The position numbers and the translations under genes are program-made. This document shows, piece by piece, positions 10,311 to 21,600 of a stretch of 64,000 nucleotides of DNA. The notes below the pieces were generated by a model, which did not search any database, was not told the origin of the DNA, and was given only the letters and a program-made list of their open reading frames with translations. Each line of letters starts with the position of its first letter. Within the stretch, counting starts at the first letter, position 1. Source of the DNA: Phytophthora quininea (taxonomy: Eukaryota > Oomycota > Peronosporomycetes > Peronosporales > Peronosporaceae); the NCBI GenBank assembly GCA_011947345.1, contig JAAVTG010000023.1, positions 186,001 through 250,000 on the forward strand. The letters are read 5' to 3'.

Positions 10311-11409
10311 ATGTCCGCTCAACAGGAAGAGGCCCGCTCCAGATCAAGACGGCCATCGACTCGCAATGGACACGCTTCCTTGCCGGCGGTGCGGCGTCCG
10401 CCACTGCTGAGCTGCTGACGCTGCCGATCGACATCACCAAGGTCCGGCTGCAGGCGCAGCGCTCCGGACCGACGACGACCGCCGGAAACCCGGCGGTGCA
10501 CTACAACGGCATGCTGCACGCGGCGCAGACCATGATCAAGCACGAAGGCCCCGCCGCGCTCTGGAACGGCGCCACGCCCGCGCTGATGCGTCAGGTCTCG
10601 TACACGAGTATCTGCATGGTCCTGTACGAGCCCCTGCGCAACATTTTCGGCGCCAATGCTTTGCACGGAGCCAATGGCGAGGTCCCGTTCATCAACAAGT
10701 TCCTGGCGGGAGGCTGCGCCGGCGCCATCGGCATCAGTCTCGCCAACCCGTACGTCTGGGTTCTACTAGTTGCTGTGAGATGTAGTTAGGAGCTGACAGT
10801 TAGTTGTGTGAACTTGCAGGGTGGACGTCATCAAGGTGCGCATGCAGGCGGACCGCTCGGGCAAGTTGTACCGCGGCGTGGGGGACGCTTTTACTTCGAT
10901 CTTTCAGCGGGAAGGTTTCCGCGGGTTCCTGCGCGGGATGCCGCCGAACATCCAACGTGGCTTTATCGTCAACGCGGCCGAGTTGGGCACTTACGACCAC
11001 AGCAAGGAGCTGATCATTGCGTCCGGACTGCTCGGCGACGGCGTGTGGGCCCACACTGGGGCCAGTTGTGTGGCTGGATTTGCTGGCGCGGCAGCTTCGA
11101 ACCCGTAAGTGTCCCTTGTGCTTGTGGATCTCGACGGTGTGGAATTTGACAAACTTGCTCGTTGTGTTCTACAGAATCGACGTGGTGAAGACGCGATTGA
11201 TGAGCCAACCCACAGACGCGAGCGGCAAGGGGCTGCACTACAAGGGCATGATGGATTGCGTGCGGAAGACCTTCCACGAAGGTGGCGCGGCTGCCTTCTA
11301 CAAGGGTTTCATCCCGAACTGGATGCGTAAAGCGCCGTGGTGTGTCGTGTTCTTCGTCACGTACGAAAAGTACCGCGCTGCACTCACGGCCGGCGACGAT
11401 GAGCTGTAG
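10311..11409 (+). CDS. Mitochondrial carrier family protein (SLC25; UCP/dicarboxylate-carrier-like)
   Basis: There are three exons: 10311-10749, 10820-11104 and 11175-11409, with introns of 70 bp each (GTACGT...GCAG and GTAAGT...ACAG). Both introns interrupt the carrier signature of a repeat at the Pro codon. The signatures read PIDITK, PVDVIK and PIDVVK, one per repeat, giving six membrane helices. The protein is about 319 aa, normal for the family. It should exchange metabolites across the inner mitochondrial membrane. The first-repeat helix FLAGGAASATAELLTLP is closest to the uncoupling-protein/dicarboxylate/oxoglutarate group, but the substrate cannot be assigned. The N-terminus needs one extra base in the C run at about 10331-10333 to connect MSAQQEEA with the carrier frame. 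Confidence 0.88.
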
Positions 11410-11808
11410 GTGGATGTTTGGGTGGTTTACTATAGGGCTGCCTGCTAAGCAAGCGCTGCTGAGTCAGAGGCAGGATAGAAGAGAGCAATATCAAGATATC
11501 TTCAACAACAATAAATTCTAATGCTTCACACCTTTTGTGCATTATTATGAAAATGGCATCCCATGCCGACAGCTTTCCCCAAAGCTACCATCATCGTCTC
11601 GTTAAATAATTCAGATTACAAGCCGGTGGGGGCCGTGGCAGGCCTTGGCACGTGCAGGCTGGGAAAGCTGTTCCTTCACTTCCTTTTGCTGCTGCTGACG
11701 TCGTGAATCTCGTTGTCTCTGCGGCCCCACCAGCCGGTTAGTTCACTATCTCTTCGTACACACCAGCGGGGCTCTTCATTTTTTTCTTCGTGAATGGAAG
11801 AAACTCCT
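11410..11808. other. Intergenic between converging genes
   Basis: The 399-bp region lies between the stop codons of two convergent genes. It holds their 3' UTRs and polyadenylation signals. An AATAAA-like AATAAATTC occurs at about 11511 downstream of the carrier gene. I see no other structure. Confidence 0.35.
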
Positions 11809-12542
11809 TCAGCACTTGAGCTGCTCAAAGTCGTGCATCTGCATGTACCAGGTGGAGCGCGGCGGCGTCAAGTAGTGCAGGGGCGTCGCTCCCTCGGGCA
11901 AGTTCTCCACGAGCTTCTCCCGCAGGTCAATGTATTCGTCCGTGTGCACCACCTTAATCTTCTCGTTGTCCGTCGGGATGGACACTTTGCCGCTCTTGGG
12001 CAGCATCACAATGGGGAGACGCTCGATCACGCGGTCCTCGGTGGACCACCGGTCGCGCGAGATCACGTGCACGTTCAGGCTGGAGAATGAGCCGTTCATA
12101 AAGCGGTTGGAGATGGTGCTCTCCACGGACGGCAGGGGGCCTCCTCCTCCTCTTCCTCCTCCGAGCAGTAGTAGGCCGGACACGTGCGTCGACGACGAGT
12201 GGTCGTGGCGTTCTTGGAGTAGAGCGAGTGTCGGAAGCGCTCGCGCTCCTGTCTGCGGCTCTCGAGCATCTCCTCGCGCGACATTCTCTGCTGATTGCCT
12301 GTGCTGTTGCTGCTGTTGTCTGTACTGGGCGCCTGGTTGCTGGTGGTGGCTGCCCCAAGGAAGCTGCCGTTGCTGCTGGCGCTGCGCGTGCGGTTGAGCG
12401 CCTTCAGCAGCTTCTGCAGCGCCACGAACGTCTCGTCCACCTCCTCGTCCTCCGCCGACAGCCCGCCGTCCTCGTCCTCGGGGCCGGTGCCGTACGGCAT
12501 CTTCTTGGACAGTCTGGCGTCGCGCTTGCCCACGGTCGCCAT
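11809..12542 (-). CDS. Unrecognised protein with Glu run, one frame break
   Basis: ATG is at 12542 (MATVGKRDARLSKK). The conceptual length is 244 aa after one missing C is restored in the C run at about 12136-12140. The N-terminal half is low-complexity: an acidic stretch (GPEDEDGG), a helical segment (FVALQKLLKALNRTRS), an Asn/Ser-rich linker, an Arg/Glu-rich helix and seven consecutive Glu. The C-terminal 110 residues look folded, with alternating strands (LPIVMLPKSGKVSIP), a helix (YIDLREKLVENLPEG) and a C-terminal WYMQMHDFEQLKC. That layout is typical of a conserved small domain, but I do not recognise it. It lacks a signal peptide or membrane helix, so it is probably cytosolic or nuclear. 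Confidence 0.6.
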
Positions 12543-14450
12543 GGTCTGAAGGTCTGAAATCAAGCTCTGAAGTGGGGCTCTGGCTCATGTACCAGCAGGC
12601 GAGAAGGGAGCGTCTGCGTGTCTACCGGTTGACGGCCAAGTGTTGACGGGACTCGCAGCCTTCTCCGGGTGTGTGCGTGCGAGCTCTGGTGGACAGCGCT
12701 AAAGTGAGTCTGCTGGGACGGCAGCCGCCCGTAAGCACAGCTTCACTTGCGACATAGAACAGTTGTGTCCGTATTTCGCAGAAGGCGGTGTACAGGCCGA
12801 AAGTATCTAACAATTTGTATGGGATCTCGAGAATTCGGAGGCCACCCTGCCGTGTTTTGCGGAAGATGGTGGAAAGTGCCCCGAGAATGTCAAGCGCATC
12901 CGCTCCCAGTTTACCCGTCTAGTTATTTTGCCGCGGACGTTTCCTGTGCGATCAAGCAGGCTGCCGCTCGCTGTCCTTGTCTCGAGCTATTGGCACACCG
13001 CCGGGCGTGGTGGTGGCCGCCTGCGCGTGCTTTCGGGCTCTTGCGGCCCGCATGCGTCAACCCCGAAAACTGCCTGCGACCAGGGTTGCCGTTCGCAGCG
13101 CATAGACTGGCTGCTCGGGCCATTTGACGTGACGTTTCGATCGGGCCTCGGTCTGCTCGACGCCGACTTGAACGTCCGCGTTCAGCTCAACGCACGGCAG
13201 CTATGGCTGCTACGTAGTGCCGCGCCAATAGCTCAAGCATCGACCTGCAGCTCCACGCTCGAAAACGTTGCCATGTAGCTGCGAATTTACCATTTTCGGG
13301 GCGCTATCATCCGTTCAGACGACTTGCACGAACAACCTCAGGGTGTGGTCTTTACCCCACTTAACGCGCCAGTAGATAGCAGATCCGTCGTGTACTCGTG
13401 CAGGCAAGTTGGCTTTGCCTGCAGCAGTCTCACGGCGCGAGCGGCAGGCAGTGCTGCTGCTGCTGCCTGTGCTCAGCTACCCCATCCAGATTCCTTATCG
13501 CGTATATCGTCATCATTTGGTGTGGTCGCCACTTCAACCAGGCGCGCAGCTCGGTCGCGCGCGTGGACAGCTCCAGCTCCAGCGCAGGAGCTCCGCCATG
13601 CCAAGGTCGTCAACTTTTGCCCATTGAAGCCCAGTCTCCGCCGCCCACCGGTATGCAAAATGTTCAGCCTCGTGTCTGGAAGATGGCCAGCCATGCAAGA
13701 ATTTCCGGGCACCGTCGCTTGTCGAAGCTTCTCTCCGTCACTTCCAGCTCGCCGACATTAAAATTCGGTGGTGCAGTGTGTGTGTGTGGGGGGTCCGCCA
13801 TTGCAAAGTCCACAAGCACAAGACGGCGCTTTCCGTTCAAGCGTGTCGCGCTGCATGCTTCATGTGCACAAGTGGCAGCTCCATTGCACATGTGGTATTC
13901 AGCGACTCGAGCAATGAACGCTCGTTCTCGACGAAACAATACGCCGGTAACTGGAGTGGATCGCTTCAACTTGGGCCCATACAACCACCTGTTGTTTGGC
14001 TGACCGAAGATCCACTTGTCGTCATTCATCTATTCATGCACCAAAGATTTCTGTTTCCAGTGAATAACCACATTCACAAGTGGTTTCTTCAACTGCTCGA
14101 AGCAGAACTCAAAGGAAAATTGTCACCGAAAACCAAATTCCAGTGGCAGCTATCTGCAGCTCGCAGACGTCGACCCACACGAAACCAAGCAGTTCCAGCG
14201 AGTTTTCTGGCCAACACATCTTTGGCTAGACCATAAGAAACCCCGAGATAATGGTCCCCAGGTGCACAGTAGACCCAAGATTTCCGCGGAAAACTGGTTG
14301 GTTCGAGAGTCTGGAAATGAGTTTGATGTCAAGCCGATATTTTATTGCACTGTCGTGGCGAAGCTATCAAGAACGGGCATTGCTATACATCACATCTCCA
14401 CTCCGCACGTGCTCACATCTCCGCGTATTTGTTGTTGCGATTTGTCCAGG
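12543..14450. other. Long intergenic stretch, no intact gene
   Basis: About 1.9 kb. Open frames up to 200 codons overlap on both strands, but they have no domains and are Arg/Ser/Cys-rich, as expected for GC-rich noncoding DNA. The only recognisable content is a short relic of the SPEF2-like exon 1 (13517-13645, separate entry). The promoter of the gene at 11809-12542 lies at the left end, and the 3' UTR of the condensin gene at the right. Confidence 0.4.
13517..13645 (+). pseudogene. Relic of the 5' end and exon 1 of the SPEF2-like gene
   Basis: Two blocks match the region around the start of the SPEF2-like gene at 34.4-34.7 kb in the same order. The first, TTGGTGTGGTCG followed by ACTTCAACCAG, is the sequence just upstream of that ATG (34380-34410). 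The second encodes AKVVNFCPLKPSLRR, against AKIVNFCLLEPSLRR in exon 1 (34600-34655). The sequence between them is much shorter than in the intact gene, so this is an internally deleted, decayed copy. It suggests past duplication of this locus, consistent with the second, larger duplication at 29-34 kb. Confidence 0.55.
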
Positions 14451-16635
14451 TTACGCTTGAAGCGCTTCGTAGGCGTTAGCAGTACTGAGCAATTGCATCT
14501 CGAAGGGTATGCGCTCGTGGTCTGCGGCCTTATGTGCGTGAGAGAGAGCCACGTTGCCATTGTTTGCAAGCTGCAGCGACGCCAAGAAGAGTCGGCACAC
14601 CTCAAACTGACTTTTGCCGCCCACCAGCGTCTCGAATGGCACTGTCTCCACATCACCATCGTCTTCATCAGGGTCCAGTCTAGCGCGTTTGCTGCTCTTT
14701 TACTCTTCTTCGTGGTTCTGCCGTGTTTGTTGAGACTTTCCTTCTCCAGGCGTCCGATAATTTCCCGGCCATAAGAGTGGATGTCGAACGGCGGGTGTGC
14801 GTCCTGTTGCTTGAGTAGAGGAGTCAACTTCTCCTGCCAGTCGCTCACCTGTTTGCTCAGGTCCGTCTCCCGAACGTACTTCTCTGTTCCAGACATGAAC
14901 GACGCCAAGTGCTGTCTGCAGATTTCTTCGTAAGTCAGTGGTCCATCGTGTGAGACTGCAGACGCTGCAGCCTCGTAGGAACTCATGGGATCGTTTAAAT
15001 CGCCTCCTTGGTCCCAGTCTCCACCGTCGAAGCCATTATCGAAGTCGTTATCGTCCACACCGTCTTCTTCGTCATCATCATCACCGTTCGTGTTGTTCTG
15101 GAATGCCATATCCAAACGAGCAGTGGCAGTAGATAGTGTTAGTGCCTGTATCTGGTCATTTCCGTCGGCTTCTTCCTCCTCCGTCGCTTGCTCACGCAGT
15201 AGCATCGCCTCTGCGCTTTGCTTCTCGCGTGCTTCGCAACGACGCATGGCACTACGCCACTTTGCTTCGCGTTGCCAGAGCATATCGCACGTCTTGACCA
15301 AGAGGGGCGCTTTACAGAACGTACGCTTGCAGGTCTTCTCCAGTGGGTTTTCCGTTCCTGTCTCCGACCAAACCCACGAGGCCCATTGAGATCCGTTCGA
15401 CCCCATAAAGAAGCGTTCTTGGAAGGCCGGATCAGACAGACCATCTTGCTCCGCTTCGTCGTCTTGTACACCCACAGCACCGTCCTTATTGCTAAGCGCC
15501 ACGGGACCCTTCTTCTTCAGTTTGTAAGCAGGAACTTTCGGGTACGATCGTCCTTTCCGGAATGGCCGCGCTACCGAAGTACTGGCATCATAAGCGTCAA
15601 GAGAAGCCCATGGGTCTTTCTCGCCTGCAGGTAGCGTAGCTACACGCGTTTGTCGTCGTGGCGGCTGCTCCACATTTGGCTCCGGCACATTCTCCTGTTC
15701 CTGACCCTGTTCTTCCTCTGGGGCGTCCTGTATCAGCTCTCCTGCATCAAATTCATACTCTGGCTGGTCATTAAACGCATTATCATCTCCAAGATCCTCG
15801 TCCGCGTCCATCTGGTCGAAATTCAGCGTCGTTGAGGGGTCCATTCCGTCCGCCGCAATCCAATCTCCTCCCTGTCGTCTTGGCGTCTCTCCAAACAGCA
15901 ACGGCTGGTCTCCAGCTTCTCTCTGTTTTCTCCGAGGAACTTTTACTCGCTTCGTCCAGCAGTAACACTCCACTGGCATGTAAATTGCACGACAGCAGCT
16001 TGAACGTCTCTCCATGGTCCCTCTCGTCAGGAATGAGCGACCCCATCAGCGAAATCGACGCCTGGATGTTGTTCTTGCTCCTATTTCGGTTTTTCCCCGC
16101 TTTAGTCATCTCCTTATCGCTTGTTTTCAGGGAGATATGGGAGTTTTTAGCTTCGTCCAGTTCGTCGAAAATGGGAAGAGGGTTGATCAGGAGGCTAGAG
16201 TCGGCGTCCTCTTGCTGCTCTTCACTTGGGTTCTCTATACTCTGGGCCTGTTGGGAGTTGTCCTGCTTGGACAAATGCGCCAGCGTTTGGTACACGAGAG
16301 CGTGCAGGTACTCAACCTTCCTGCTGTAGATGACGCTGGTCCCCTGGATCAGCAGCGCTGCCTCGGCGAAGTTCATGACGCCCTGGTCGCCATCCCCACT
16401 GAAAGAGGCACCCTGAGGGTCATCAGGGTCGAAAGCGATGCTCAGCGTCTCCAGTTTGTCCATGTACTCCTCCAGTTCCGAGGCCAGGTCAATATTCCAG
16501 TTTTTACTGAGATCCCTGCGCGTGCATACATCGTAAGTATCGTTAAAAAAACAGAGCAGATGAAGCAGGGTAAGGAAGGTAAGCAGGAGCGCACCGAATG
16601 GGCTGCAGCAAGTGCTGCACGCGACTCTCGCTCAT
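14451..16635 (-). CDS. NCAPH2: Condensin II complex subunit H2 (kleisin-beta)
   Basis: Exon 1 is 16635-16595 (MSESRVQHLLQPIR). An intron of 78 bp (16594-16516, GTGCGC...GCAG) follows, and exon 2 starts at 16515 with DLSKNWNIDLASELEEY. The N-terminal block continues with NFAEAALLIQG and YSRKVEYLHALVYQ, the signature of CND-H2 proteins. The middle is acidic and low-complexity. The C-terminal winged-helix-like block has LTYEEICRQHLASFM, FDIHSYG and VPFETLVGG and ends LSTANAYEALQA. The length is about 701 aa. The protein bridges the SMC2/SMC4 heads in condensin II and acts in nuclear chromosome condensation. Two frame breaks lie in A runs: one extra base near 15938 and one missing base near 14695. 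Confidence 0.88.
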
Positions 16636-17465
16636 GGTCAGAGGTGGCAGATTAGCGAATACACTGCCTGCCTTTTATTCGAAAACGTCTACTGCATATT
16701 TACTCAAATGGCCAAACCATAAATGTTATTTTTCTAAACGACTGAGCCTCTATTTGTGAAAAGTTTTGCCTGACTGGACATACGAAAACCAAGGCAAATG
16801 CTTGCAAATGACTGTGCCTTTAGAAAACCCTTTTATTTCCCAGCTGTTTTACAGAAAACCAGTTTGTTGGAAGTTGAGATCTCGGCGTCAAGATTGATGC
16901 GACGGCGGTCTGGTTTGCCCTGGATGTGACGGATGAGTGGCCATCCGAATACTATGGTGTACGTATTGACAATCTGCAGTTCCCAGAGTTCCGTAGTTCA
17001 TCGCTCGGTATCCTATTCTCAAGTTGGCGAGTGTCGGGATATAATCATCTTGCCCACCGCCGACATCGACGGGATATCTCAAAGCTCGTGAGAACGAACG
17101 CTATTTTTTTGCTGTCGTGTTGATGAAAGGAATTTAACTTTGCATTTGTTGCTCGTGAGCGGTGATATTTAATATCTACGTGCACCTCGGAAAAAATAAA
17201 AGACGGTCCACCGCACAGCGATATCGTTGCTCATGCAGCCTAACGGCGGTTGTTGTCCTGTTTGTCGATCACGAGAACGAATAAGCAGATACCTAGCGGT
17301 CCGAGCAGCAAGCAGCAGAGCGTCATCGCACAGCACTTCTCGCAATCGTCTGGCTGTTTTTGCGGCGGCGAGTGTGCGTGGTACGGAGCACTCGGTGTTC
17401 TTGGGTTTTGGTCAAGTCCACCACATCGGCCACTGGGTAGGCCTGCAATTCCGAGACGTCGATTC
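16636..17465. other. Intergenic, no gene seen
   Basis: This 830-bp, relatively AT-richer stretch lies between the start of the condensin gene and the 3' end of the GTPase gene. It should contain the condensin promoter and the GTPase 3' UTR. Open frames here are short and have no recognisable domain. Confidence 0.35.
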
Positions 17466-18283
17466 TCACATGCTGCGGTTCTCCAACTTCTCGAGCCTCG
17501 TCAGCACCTCCACGTTCTCTTTACGAACTGCGTCCATCTTGTCCTGAATATGTTGCGTTCGCTGCTGGAAAGTGTCCATGTCGATGGACTTGACCATGCT
17601 CTCCTGGACCCAGTTGACCGGCGCCATGACTTCGACAAAGTTGATCACTTCTCGTGGCAATGTGGCCACGCGGTTGCGGTTCCCAACCAGTTCGTCGATC
17701 GTCGGGACCAGGCAAATGTCCGTCGTCGAATACTTGCCACTGTTAATGAGTTTGACAACGGCGTTGAAGCCGCGACCACGTTCGGACAGCGTTTGGTAGA
17801 GATTCTTGTTGACGTTGTTGACGATGACCGAGTAGGCCACGTTGGGGAACTCGATGGCGTCCAGCACACTCTCGATCGTCGCCAGGTCTTCCGTCACCAC
17901 TCGACCGTTCTGGAACCTCACCACGAAGAAGAGTTTGTAGGAGCCTGGGTGTTTGAGCGCGGCGGTGATGGTTTCTGCGGGATGTTCGCTGATGGTTGAG
18001 TTGGCAAGTCCCGGTGTATCCATGTACATGACCCCATCGCTCTCGAACCGCTGGAAGTTTTTGTGTGACTGTGGCCCCAGTTGGCGCCGGACTGGAACAC
18101 AAAGCTGCCGACCATACAGTTGATGAGCGTGCTCTTGCCCGTGCCGGGGTTGCCCAGGAGGAGCCGATTCTCACGGGACATCTTGGTCGGTGGAGCTTCG
18201 GTGGCGGCGGAAAAAGTTTCAAAGTGAGGGTATGCCCTGCTGTCGGCGAGTACCGTAGTGCTTGCCTCGTTCTGCGATGCCAT
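17466..18283 (-). CDS. AIG1/GIMAP-like P-loop GTPase, one frame break
   Basis: ATG is at 18283 (MASQNEASTT). The length is about 272 aa. The G1 motif is GNPGTGKST, G3 is DTPGLAN, and a candidate G4 region is VNNVNKN, preceded by the hydrophobic strand YSVIV. The fold order and the ETITAAL helix after G3 fit the AIG1/GIMAP (TRAFAC septin-like) GTPases, which act as membrane-associated nucleotide switches. The C-terminus is a coiled coil (about residues 225-272). No membrane anchor is visible. One missing A in the run at about 18059-18063 joins the G1 and G3 frames. Confidence 0.75.
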
Positions 18284-18651
18284 AGTGGACACCTTTGACA
18301 CAGGATTTCACTTCGAGCAATTCGGGCTTGGTGGCTCCAACGTTCAGTTTGTTGAAGGTACTTGTTGGCACCAAGCAGATTTGGTCGTGTTGCCTTGAGA
18401 GCGGTGCGATTCTACTGGGGGCGAATCTTGGCGGTGCTAAACATGAAATCGGTGTAGCTACTAAAGTGATCGGCGCCACGACATTTTGGATGCACAGTAC
18501 AAGGCGCGAGTGAAACTAGATTGATAACGTTGTGTCCAACACCAAAAGAGGCGGCATCAAAGCTCTAGCTCCAGAGAAACTCGGGGAGTTGGTCAGTTGA
18601 TCTTGAAAAGAATCAACGCGTCCTGTCTGGATAATAAAGTGATCAAATACG
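18284..18651. other. Intergenic between GTPase start and methyltransferase stop
   Basis: This 368-bp stretch has no gene. It contains the GTPase promoter and the 3' UTR of the SET-domain gene. I see no motif worth calling. Confidence 0.3.
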
Positions 18652-21600
18652 CTAATAATTCATCCGTCCAATACAGTTGGGCGCGTTGCAATCGCAACGG
18701 ATAGCTTCGTCCTCGATCGGGAACTTGTAGTCATACGTGACTTCGTCTCCAACACCAATTGCACGTTTCGCAAAAATCACAATTTTCTTTTCACCGCCCT
18801 CCACAGACACGACGCGAGCGAAGGCCTTCGGATCGCAGGAGTGGTTGATGAAGCGCGCGAGGCTGCCGCATCGAGTGGCATCGATGATTGTTTTCTCGTC
18901 AAGTCGGAACATGTAGCAACTGCCGATCCCTTGCTCCTCGTAACTCCGCTCTCGCTCGTCGGCCACGCTTTGACCGATCATCTGGCCCTGGTACTCGACG
19001 ATCATCTGGCCCTCGCTCACAGGTTCTTTCAAGAAGAGACCAAAGCCATGGATAGAAGACTTGCGAACCAACAACCGCTCTTCAAACGGCCGGCGACGGA
19101 GCTCGCGATATTGCATAGTGACAGGAAGGTGTTCCAGGTCCATCGCAACACCTCCGCTGGAGCTGGTTCCGTTGCTCCCATTAGCAGCCCCTGCAACAGG
19201 TTCGTTGGTCGATTCCTTGTTGAGAGCGTGACGCCGAGGCATAGTTTTGAGCCTCTTCGGCGCACCAAACAGGCGGTTGCCCTCAAACCCATCGCTTCGA
19301 GCGCTACCAGACGATTGTCGTGCACGTTGCTCAGCTCGCACGAGCTGTTCCATAACACGCTGCGCTGTTTGAAACTCTTCCGCAGACGGTAACTTCTGTG
19401 TGAACTGGTACGGCTCCTCTTTCTCTTCAATTTCAGGTAGAGTTGCAACCGACGCAGCTGCCGAGTTGTGATCCATAGCGTCGTGGCTTCGCTTCCGTGA
19501 TGGAGACGACCAAGCCTTCATACTTGATCCTGCCAGTGGACTCTGACCCTGTCTCTGCTGCTGTTGTTGAATTTTCCTCACAATAGCTTGACGGCTGACT
19601 GCCGTCGTGGATGCGAACGGCAGCTTCTCGATGTGCCGAGTAATTTCAGGAAGACCGAATCCGAAAAGTAGTCGCCACTCAGTGCGAAAGAGAACCAGGA
19701 GCTGCGCTTTAAGAACGGGTTTCGCTCTGCCTCCGCCACAGCAGATGCCTTGTTCCAGTCGCCTCCTCGGGGGCTGGCAGAAAACCCTCGGTTCTCCTCG
19801 TAGAGGGCCACCACACGACTGCGTAACTCAATAAGCGCGTCCTCGGTAGAGGATGCTACAATTGGGCGCTCTTGGTCATCAGACGGTATGATCTTGAACA
19901 CTACCTGAGGCTGTCGACGCTTCAGAGCCCAGTCGTTTTCGTCGCCTTCACCATTAGTCGGCTCGCCATTTTCAAGCTGCTGTTGATGACGAGCACGCCG
20001 CTCCTCAATTTCCGTGCTGGAGACTACGCATTCATACAGACAGCGCTTGGCCAAGCGGCGAGTGCTCCAGTAAATGCGTGTGCTACGGAAGCCCAGCGGA
20101 TAGATAGCATTGCGCGTGTGGAAACTTGCGTTCCCTACAAACACGTGCCCAAGAGAATGCACCGTCAGTGCTCCCACACGATAGCAAATCGGTTTTGGCT
20201 TAAAGCCGCGCTTCGCTTCCTGCCGTTTCTTTCGAGCATCGACAACAATTAGCGGGGATCGCTGAAAAGCCTTCTTCGTGGTTCGGGTCGCGGGTTGATT
20301 ACTGGGAGAACGGTTTCCGATTGAATTGCAGGACAGGCTGCGCGGTTATCAAAGCACCGTCTTGTTGGTCAGCGTCCGTCACTTCTTTCGCTGGAACTGC
20401 GCCATCCGTCGAGATGGAACTACCAGTGGATACGTCAGGCTTTTGTTCCTTTGAGTCGGCCTGAACAGCAGCAGTCTCCTGTGTTTTGACACTGTCCATG
20501 CTATCGTCTTCTGATGACACGCTTGCACTTGCAGAATCGCCGAGCTCGTCAGCGCTTTCACCTAATGATTTAACGTCTTCAGTATGTGCATGTGCACTCT
20601 TTGGCAATCCCTCGCTATCTGTTTCCTTTGTCTCAAAAGCGGTAGAAGTTAACTCGGAATTTCGCCTTTAGCCTGCAGTTTCCGAGCCATGGCAGCCAAA
20701 TGTGAGGGAACTGGACAACAAGTCTCGCCGTTAGGTAAGAATGCCACTCCAGCATCCACAGCACAGGGGAAGTGGTAGTGCGTGGCACAGCGAAGAACTG
20801 AGCACCCAATCGTTGCTCCCATAAGTCCACAGGCATCGCAACGGACGAGACGACTGCGGTGCTTCGCCTTCTGGCACTTGTGTATCACACCCGAAACATC
20901 CTCATACACCTCCATCGACCAAATTGCACAATTCACGTGTACCCACGTCTCCAACTCTGCGTACAGTAGCCGTCCACACGCTGTGTTATCGCCAATCATA
21001 AAACATAAAGCACAGAATCGATTGTCTTCGAATCCTGCGGATGCCTTCGACGCCTCACCATCATTCGCGCCGTCATCATCCTCGCATGCCTGGGCCATTG
21101 TTGCAGGCCAACCTTGTAAAGGGGTACTGTCGTCATGCGGACAACCGACTTCACACGTGTGTGCTTCGGCGAGGGCTGATCATCTTCAAGAGTTTTGGTC
21201 TTCCGTGAAGTTTTAATACTTACCGGAGATGTTTTAGGCTGGTCGTCAGCAGCACCCTTGCCATTTGCTGAAGCTTTAATAGCTGGGACCGCAGCTTCAG
21301 ACGCCTTCGCAGCTTTATCTGAAGGCATTTCAGTTCCCTCCGTAGGTACCTTGCTTACTGAGGTTGGTGTAGCAGAAGGTGACGTACCCGTAACGTCACC
21401 AAAACCAAACAGCGAGAGGTCCGAGTCTGGTTCCCGTACTAAGTGTTTCTTGCCTGCACGTCGATCGTACTGCTCCTTAATTGCAGCAATTTCCTGCTCG
21501 AGTTTCAGGCGCGGCTTTGATGCTTCAGTTTCTATGCTTTCTCCCATTCGTAAACGTTTCAGCAGTGGTTCTCCTAGCTTTTGGCGTCCCCCAGCTCGTG

